This document shows, piece by piece, positions 6,169 through 10,364 of a DNA stretch of 10,364 bases. Within the stretch, counting starts at the first letter, position 1, and every line of letters begins with the position of its first letter. The DNA is taken from the NCBI GenBank assembly GCA_003557605.1, contig PWNW01000378.1, positions 1 to 10,364 on the forward strand, read 5' to 3'. Made by a program: the position numbers and the translations under genes. The notes under the pieces were generated by a model. That model was not told the origin of the DNA. It was given only the letters and a program-made list of their open reading frames with translations, and searched no databases. Origin of the DNA: Spirochaetaceae bacterium (GTDB lineage: Bacteria; Spirochaetota; Spirochaetia; PWKH01).

Positions 6169-6897
6169 ATGGAAGAAATTGATAAATCAAGCTATGTTCC
6201 CTACTACGTGCAGATCAAGCACATCCTCAAGGACCGCATCAGAAACGGGGAATACCTTGAAGGTATGCGTCTGCCGTCGGAAAATGAACTTGCCCAGGAG
6301 TTTTCGGTCACCAGGATGACGGTAAGAAAATCCCTTGATGACCTGAAGCGTGAGGGGATGATTGTTACCCAGCGTGGCAAAGGTTCGATTGTCGCCAAGG
6401 AGAAAATCGAGCAGAGCCTACAGAGGTTTTATCAGTTCGGCAAGGAAATCGGTGATACCGGAATTCCGGCAAAATCCAAGGTTATCAGTATGCAGCGCTG
6501 TGCTCCCCCTGCTGAGATCTCTGAAATATTTGGCGATGTATCTGAGCGGCGGTACCACAAGCTTGTCCGCCTTCGGTATTTCAAGGACCATCCGGTAAGC
6601 CTTGAATATTCCTACATTCCCTTAGACATCGCTCCTGATCTCGAAAGTGATTCCATTGAAAATTCCTCCCTGGCTGAACTGCTGGAACAGAAGTACCGTC
6701 ACAGCATTGTGAAAGCAACAGAGTACCTATTCCCTAGGATATCTGATGAGTATGAATCACACCTGCTGGGTATCCAGGTCCATTCCCCGGTATTCCTTAC
6801 CGAACGGATTACCCGGGGGGAAGGGGGACGGGTTCTTGAATTCAGAAGGAGCATTATCCGCGGAGATATGGTGAAGTTCAGTACGGAATTGATCTAG
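6169..6897 (+). CDS. GntR-family regulator, HutC subfamily (UTRA domain)
   Basis: A 242-residue effector-responsive repressor type. The N-terminal winged helix-turn-helix (about 10-77) has the family pattern PYYVQIKHILKDRI, LPSENELAQEF, VTRMTVRKSLDDLKREGMI and QRGKGS. Residues 97-240 form a UTRA ligand-binding domain, ending EFRRSIIRGDMVKFSTEL. UTRA domains bind small metabolites such as sugar phosphates or urocanate; this ligand cannot be read from sequence. I chose the ATG at 6169 because the family starts a few residues before the P-Y-Y-V-Q-I helix and because the likely -10 overlaps the alternative ATG at 6145, which adds only eight residues. The ribosome binding sites of both are weak. 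Likely targets are its own promoter and that of the DUF4168-lipoprotein unit. Its TAG stop overlaps the stop of the convergent DUF2784 gene in a CTAG. Confidence 0.92.
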   Translation: MEEIDKSSYVPYYVQIKHILKDRIRNGEYLEGMRLPSENELAQEFSVTRMTVRKSLDDLKREGMIVTQRGKGSIVAKEKIEQSLQRFYQFGKEIGDTGIPAKSKVISMQRCAPPAEISEIFGDVSERRYHKLVRLRYFKDHPVSLEYSYIPLDIAPDLESDSIENSSLAELLEQKYRHSIVKATEYLFPRISDEYESHLLGIQVHSPVFLTERITRGEGGRVLEFRRSIIRGDMVKFSTELI

Positions 6898-7304
6898 ATG
6901 ATATGTTTTTTCCGTCTCGGCGGAAACAGGATCATAGTAAGCCCTACCAGTACAGCAAATCCAATATACATGAAAGTAAACACCCAGTAGGGAAAATCAT
7001 GGTATACAAGCTGTCTGAAGATTCTTCCCACGAAGGTGATATCCCACTCAGCTCTCTGGCCTGCCAGCTCTCTCAACTGGTATTCCCATACCGTGAGGGG
7101 ACACAGAATGCCCAGCAGTTCCTGCACAGCCACCACTGCGATGGCCGCAAGATGAAGAATTCTGAAAACAATTGAGCGGATCCATTTCCAGTTTCTGAAG
7201 CCTCCAATGAGTATCAGCAGCTCACCGCCGACTACAAAGGCAACATAGAGAAAATGCAGGAACACCATAACATCCGCTGCGAAGGCATAGAATTCACTGC
7301 TCAT
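6894..7304 (-). CDS. DUF2784-family membrane protein
   Basis: A 136-residue inner-membrane protein of unknown function. Three hydrophobic segments lie at about 8-33, 44-68 and 104-128. The family marks are HFLYVAFVVGGELL near the start, FRILHLAA (48-55), and LCPLTVWEYQLRELAG (67-82), whose CPLTxWExxLR core is the DUF2784 signature. The C-terminus PPRRKKHII is basic and probably cytoplasmic. The start codon lies inside the end of the preceding gene (11-bp overlap) with only a weak GGA before it, so translation is probably coupled. It is the last gene of the nfeD-floA operon. The conserved Cys, Glu and His residues within or next to the membrane hint at a cofactor or ligand site, but none is established. 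Confidence 0.88.
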   Translation of the reverse strand: MSSEFYAFAADVMVFLHFLYVAFVVGGELLILIGGFRNWKWIRSIVFRILHLAAIAVVAVQELLGILCPLTVWEYQLRELAGQRAEWDITFVGRIFRQLVYHDFPYWVFTFMYIGFAVLVGLTMILFPPRRKKHII

Positions 7305-7773
7305 ATTCCGTTAATGCTTTCGGTTTTCCGATAATTTCCGAAAGGATGACCGCCCGTCTTTTCAGGGGATACCTTTCGATCTTCACCAGAGGATTCACAT
7401 GTCTGACAGGTTTTTTCCTGATCGGCTTCACTGCAGTTTCACGGTAGGATGCAGGGGTGTAGGTTCTTGAGAGCTGCTGAACCTCTTCTTCTTCGTTTTC
7501 TTCAAGAATATGGAGAGATCGCCTGTGAGCATCGGCCGTCTCAACCTCGTCACTGGATATTCCCTGAATTTCCATCAGGCGGCTTATGAAATCACCCGGA
7601 CCTTCGTCGGAATACCGCGGCGGCCGGGCCGCCGCAGGAGGTTTTTTTGTTTCCTCAGACTGTTTCTCTCTCCGCACGGAGGACCTTCTCCGTGCGGAGA
7701 TAATGAACAGTATCGGAAACAGCCATGCGAGAAAGAATACTATTGTTGAAAGCAGATCAGTTATTCCTTCCAT
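7294..7773 (-). CDS. Single-pass membrane protein of the nfeD-floA operon, function unknown
   Basis: A 159-residue protein with one N-terminal transmembrane segment (about 7-26), then the basic stop-transfer stretch ARRRSSVRREK, so the rest should be cytoplasmic. The middle (40-125) is low in hydrophobic residues and rich in Pro, Glu and Arg, and is probably disordered. The end, LKRRAVILSEIIGKPKAL (137-154), resembles a short conserved C-terminal motif (A-V-I-L-S-E-I-L-G-x-P) that I recall from other small single-pass membrane proteins. It sits directly downstream of floA (9-bp gap), the position held by the small gene yqfB in Bacillus subtilis, but I see no convincing sequence match to YqfB. 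AAAGGT lies eight bases before the ATG. It may be a FloA partner; this is inferred from position only. Confidence 0.82.
   Translation of the reverse strand: MEGITDLLSTIVFFLAWLFPILFIISARRRSSVRREKQSEETKKPPAAARPPRYSDEGPGDFISRLMEIQGISSDEVETADAHRRSLHILEENEEEEVQQLSRTYTPASYRETAVKPIRKKPVRHVNPLVKIERYPLKRRAVILSEIIGKPKALTEYEQ
7669..7700. repeat. Perfect 13-bp inverted repeat inside a coding region
   Basis: TCTCCGCACGGAG (7669-7681) and CTCCGTGCGGAGA (7688-7700) are exact reverse complements around a 6-base loop. The repeat lies in codons 27-37 of the membrane protein gene, just after the transmembrane segment, and encodes SARRRSSVRRE. Each arm is itself nearly palindromic, so the arms also match as direct repeats. 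No T-run follows on either strand, so it is not a standard terminator. Confidence 0.8.
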
Positions 7774-7782
7774 ACCAGACCT

Positions 7783-8787
7783 TTAGTGCAATGGCTCGTC
7801 ATTATTTGAGCCGTCTTCATCACCAATGCTGTCCCTCATCTTTGTATCAGCCTGAATGTTTCTCAGGCGGTAGTAGTCCATAATTCCGAGGTTTCCCTTT
7901 CTGAATGCTTCAGAAATTGCCTTTGGAATCTCAGCTTCAGCAAGCACAACTTTGGACCGGTTTTCCTGAACAAGGGCGAGCATTTCCTGCTCCCGTGCTT
8001 TTGCAAGGGCGCGGCGTTTTTCCGCTTCAGCCTGAAACCGTCTTTTGTCAGCTTCAGCCTGGTCAGCCTGCAGCTTGGCTCCGACGTTCTCTCCCACATC
8101 GATATCAGCGATATCAATTGAGAGGATTTCAAAAGCCGTTCCTGCATCAAGGCCCTTTTCAAGCACCAGCTTCGATATCCGGTCGGGATTCTCAAGCACC
8201 GCCTTGTAGTCCTTTGCTGATCCGATAGTGGTGACAATTCCTTCTCCTACTCTGGCAATAATGGTCTCTTCGGTTGCCCCTCCGACCAGCCGCTCAATGT
8301 TGGCCCGAACGGTAATACGGACCTTCACCTTCAGCTGAATCCCGTCCTTGGCAACCGCATCAATTGCCTGCTTTCCTTTGGAAATGTCAGGGCAGTCAAT
8401 TACCTTCGGGTTGACGCTGGTTTTCACCGCCTCGAGCACATCACGCCCTGCCAGGTCAATGGCAGCTGCCCGCTGGAAGGGCAGGGGAATGTTTGCCTTG
8501 TTAGCCGCTACTAATGCCATGCTGACCTTGATCACATCACCCTTTGCAAGGAAATGGGTCTCAAGAAAGTCAGTTTCAATGGGAATGCCTGCCTTCACCA
8601 GCATGATCCTGGCATCAACAATGACTCCGGGACTGACTTTTCTCAGCCACATGCCAATGATTTTTGCAATGCCCACCGGAGCACCGGACAGCAGTGCACG
8701 AAACCACAGTCCGAAGAATTTGAGAAAAACCAGCAGAATTGCGAGAACCACAATTCCTACTGCTACATACAAAGCAATGTACATCAT
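7783..8787 (-). CDS. floA: Flotillin-like membrane scaffold protein FloA
   Basis: FloA organises ordered membrane microdomains and is usually encoded next to an NfeD protein. At 334 residues it is close to the Bacillus subtilis FloA (331). The N-terminus has a hydrophobic membrane-insertion segment (about 4-27) followed by an amphipathic stretch. The SPFH-like core (about 45-235) carries family sequences such as GVIVDARIMLVKAGI, FLETHFLAKGDV and IERLVGGATEETIIARVGEG. The C-terminal coiled coil (about 235-300) contains the Glu-Ala repeats typical of flotillins, and the signature GNLGIMDYYRLRNIQADT ends it. The start is certain: AAGGAG lies six bases before the first ATG, inside the end of nfeD. 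The ATG overlaps the nfeD TGA in ATGA, so the two are translationally coupled. The second codon is also ATG, a small ambiguity. Confidence 0.97.
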   Translation of the reverse strand: MMYIALYVAVGIVVLAILLVFLKFFGLWFRALLSGAPVGIAKIIGMWLRKVSPGVIVDARIMLVKAGIPIETDFLETHFLAKGDVIKVSMALVAANKANIPLPFQRAAAIDLAGRDVLEAVKTSVNPKVIDCPDISKGKQAIDAVAKDGIQLKVKVRITVRANIERLVGGATEETIIARVGEGIVTTIGSAKDYKAVLENPDRISKLVLEKGLDAGTAFEILSIDIADIDVGENVGAKLQADQAEADKRRFQAEAEKRRALAKAREQEMLALVQENRSKVVLAEAEIPKAISEAFRKGNLGIMDYYRLRNIQADTKMRDSIGDEDGSNNDEPLH

Positions 8788-10277
8788 CTTTTTCTCCTTA
8801 CGATGATTCTGTTTCCATTTACCGCGGATACAGATATTTCTGCATCCTTCTCTATGTATTCCCCTGAAGTCTCAACCTGGAGAACTTCACCGTCAATATC
8901 GGCCTTCCCTGAAGGACGAAGCACTGTCACTGCTGTGCCGCTTTTCCCAAGGTATTTTGACTCCATCGAAGCATCCTGTGCTGTGTAGCCGAGGGAGCTT
9001 TCCTGGTTGAGGGACAAGGTAAGTCTCCTGAATGGGGTATACTTGGGTATCAGAAATGCCAGAACACCAAATGCGATGAACCCAGCAACCACATTTCCTA
9101 CCACCAGAAGAATATTTCTTCCCAGCGCATCCCACTGCCAGGTGAAAGTGGGTATCACAAAGTCCTGCATGGAAAGAATCAGCCCCAGTATCATAAGCGC
9201 TATCCCTGATATCCCCGTAACGCCGAAACCGGGGATAAGAAAAATCTCAACGATGATCAAAGCAATCCCGAGCACAAAGAGAATCAGCTCAACAGATCCT
9301 ACTGTACCGAGAAGCGCATTGCCGGTAAACAGCATGGCAAAACTCAGAACTGCCACAGCACCGGGAACCCCGAACCCCGGACTTGATATCTCCATAAACA
9401 GTGCTATGATCCCGATAAGAATCAGCACGCTGGTAAATGCTGCCCCGGTGATGATTGTGACAATCTGGTCAGCGGTGCTGGGCGCAAGGTTCACCACACG
9501 CTTCTCTGCTGCTCCGAGATTATCCAGCACCTCCCGAATGGTTGAGAAGGTGCCTGAGGAAACCCCGTATTTTTCCAGGTCCCCGGCGGTCAGGGAAAGG
9601 AGCTTTCCCTTCTCCGATATGAAGGGGCCTTCAATAACGTCATCTTCCGGCTCAGTACGAAGCAGGGTCTCAAATTCATTTCTTGTAAGCACCTTCAGCT
9701 CATCCCTGAGAAATACTTCAAGGACCTCCGCATCGCTGTCCACCATGGCCACGGCAATAGCGCGGGGATAATTGTTTTTCTCCGCCAATGAGGCCATCTG
9801 GGTACGCAGGGCGCTCACGGTCTTCTCATCAGCCGGCACCGCTCCTTCCGGGGACTGGATAATCGGGGCAGCTGAGCCCATGGATGTTCCAGGGGCCATA
9901 TAGATGGCATCGGTGGAAAAGGCAATCAGAGCCCCTGCCGACCAGCTTACAGCGGTGCCTTCCGCACGGAGTGAGACATAAGCAGCTGTACTGATATCGC
10001 TGAGGGAACCGATGAGCGTGGTGATCTGAAGGGCGGAATCAACCCGTCCCCCGAAGGTATCTATTTCAAAGATTATTTGACTGGCATTGTCGCTGCGGGC
10101 TTTCTCAATGCTTCTCCGCAAAAACACCATCAGGCTTTGGTCAATTTCACCCTGGATGGGTATTACGTATACAGGCCCATCACTTCTTGGTGAAACCTCA
10201 TCCCCGGTGACCAATGCAGCGCTGAACAGGAGCAGCACTATCGCCGACAGAACTAATAACGCATGTACACTTCTCAT
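8784..10277 (-). CDS. nfeD: Full-length NfeD membrane serine protease (ClpP-class)
   Basis: A 497-residue membrane protease of the long NfeD type, the usual partner of FloA. A signal peptide or anchor occupies 1-25. The ClpP-like protease domain (about 34-225) shows IDTFGGRVD (72-80, replacing the usual TPGG with TFGG), the nucleophile Ser113 in SWSAGALIAF and the probable base Lys152 in EKTVSAL. These correspond to the Ser-Lys dyad of the Pyrococcus 1510-N protease. Five membrane segments follow at about 276-297, 303-322, 330-348, 352-370 and 388-411. The C-terminal NfeD OB-fold (440-497) carries GKSGTAVTVLRPSGKADIDG and GEYIEKDAEISV. The protease domain should face the periplasm, and the OB-fold probably the cytoplasm. 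No Shine-Dalgarno precedes the ATG, but the signal peptide fixes it, and there is no other near in-frame start. It is first in a four-gene operon. Confidence 0.96.
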   Translation of the reverse strand: MRSVHALLVLSAIVLLLFSAALVTGDEVSPRSDGPVYVIPIQGEIDQSLMVFLRRSIEKARSDNASQIIFEIDTFGGRVDSALQITTLIGSLSDISTAAYVSLRAEGTAVSWSAGALIAFSTDAIYMAPGTSMGSAAPIIQSPEGAVPADEKTVSALRTQMASLAEKNNYPRAIAVAMVDSDAEVLEVFLRDELKVLTRNEFETLLRTEPEDDVIEGPFISEKGKLLSLTAGDLEKYGVSSGTFSTIREVLDNLGAAEKRVVNLAPSTADQIVTIITGAAFTSVLILIGIIALFMEISSPGFGVPGAVAVLSFAMLFTGNALLGTVGSVELILFVLGIALIIVEIFLIPGFGVTGISGIALMILGLILSMQDFVIPTFTWQWDALGRNILLVVGNVVAGFIAFGVLAFLIPKYTPFRRLTLSLNQESSLGYTAQDASMESKYLGKSGTAVTVLRPSGKADIDGEVLQVETSGEYIEKDAEISVSAVNGNRIIVRRKR

Positions 10278-10284
10278 TAATTAT

Positions 10285-10313
10285 AAAGTATGTCCCCCAC
10301 TTCAGTTTGTCAA
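10285..10313 (-). promoter_or_regulatory. Promoter of the nfeD-floA operon
   Basis: On the minus strand a consensus TTGACA (10308-10313) is followed after 17 bases by TACTTT (10285-10290). Transcription would begin about seven bases later, almost exactly at the nfeD ATG (10277), so the mRNA would be leaderless. A perfect TATAAT (10280-10285) overlaps it, but it is 22 bases from the -35 and ends only two bases before the ATG, so it is a less likely -10. Confidence 0.6.
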
Positions 10314-10324
10314 GGATTACCGAT

Positions 10325-10356
10325 GGACCATATCATTTTGCCGGGACCATCTGATA
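10325..10356. repeat. Short direct repeat upstream of the nfeD promoter
   Basis: GGACCATATCAT (10325-10336) and GGACCATCTGAT (10344-10355) match at 10 of 12 bases with starts 19 bp apart. Part of each also forms an imperfect inverted repeat (GATGGACC with GGACCATC). They lie about 10-45 bp upstream of the nfeD -35, a place where an activator could bind. The right edge of the window cuts the context, and I see no gene in 10314-10364. Confidence 0.3.
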
Positions 10357-10364
10357 GAGGGCTC

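Noticed and set aside
7617..7648. GC palindrome GCGGCGGCC-G-GGCCGCCGC followed by a T7 run on the + strand, resembling an antisense terminator.
   Set aside because: Six bases separate stem and T-run, the loop would be too small without breaking pairs, and the bases encode an Ala/Pro/Arg/Lys stretch of the real gene.
9007..9771. Open + strand frame of 254 codons opposite nfeD.
   Set aside because: Its translation is low-complexity Ser/Thr/Pro/Ile sequence typical of a shadow frame, and nfeD is unambiguous.

Overview
The window is ordinary bacterial chromosome of about 50% GC, densely packed, with no mobile element, CRISPR array, tRNA or rRNA that I can see. It carries eleven protein genes, one of them cut by the left edge. 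Several lipoproteins and exported proteins with Gram-negative style lipoboxes, a glutamate synthase small subunit, a cobalamin adenosyltransferase and a FloA/NfeD membrane pair fit a free-living heterotroph with an outer membrane. A spirochaete is my best guess from gene flavour, but no phylogenetic marker in the window proves it.

Left part (1-2049): the 3' end of gltD on the + strand abuts a convergent TetR-family regulator, one base between the stop codons. A 17-bp near-palindrome sits just upstream of tetR. Middle left (2183-5026): cobO (corrinoid adenosyltransferase) is translationally coupled through a TGATG overlap to a 578-residue lipoprotein of the 5'-nucleotidase/UshA family. Its phosphoesterase domain has lost most of the expected metal ligands. 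Its 3' end overlaps, tail to tail, the DNA repair gene tag (3-methyladenine DNA glycosylase I).

Centre (5094-6897): a strong sigma70-type promoter (TTGACT-17-TATACT) drives a two-gene unit made of a secreted DUF4168 protein and a small coiled-coil lipoprotein. The unit is closed by a perfect hairpin terminator. A GntR/HutC-family regulator follows on the same strand. The promoter of the two-gene unit contains GTATAGAC, and the short gntR promoter contains GTATTGAC and GTCTAAAC. These fit the HutC-type operator core GT-N-TA-N-AC (one mismatch in GTATTGAC), so the regulator probably controls both itself and the envelope-protein pair. This is the most coherent local regulatory circuit in the window.

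Right part (6894-10313, all - strand): an overlapping four-gene operon reads nfeD - floA - single-pass membrane protein - DUF2784 membrane protein. NfeD is a full-length membrane serine protease with a C-terminal OB-fold, and FloA is the flotillin-like membrane scaffold it usually accompanies. The next two genes look like accessory membrane components. The operon has a TTGACA-17-TACTTT promoter placed so close to the nfeD ATG that the mRNA may be leaderless.

I found no clear undescribed defence, RNA or mobile system. The most interesting points are the shared HutC-like operator, the probable pseudo-enzyme lipoprotein coupled to cobO, and the DUF4168 plus lipoprotein module with internal repeats.
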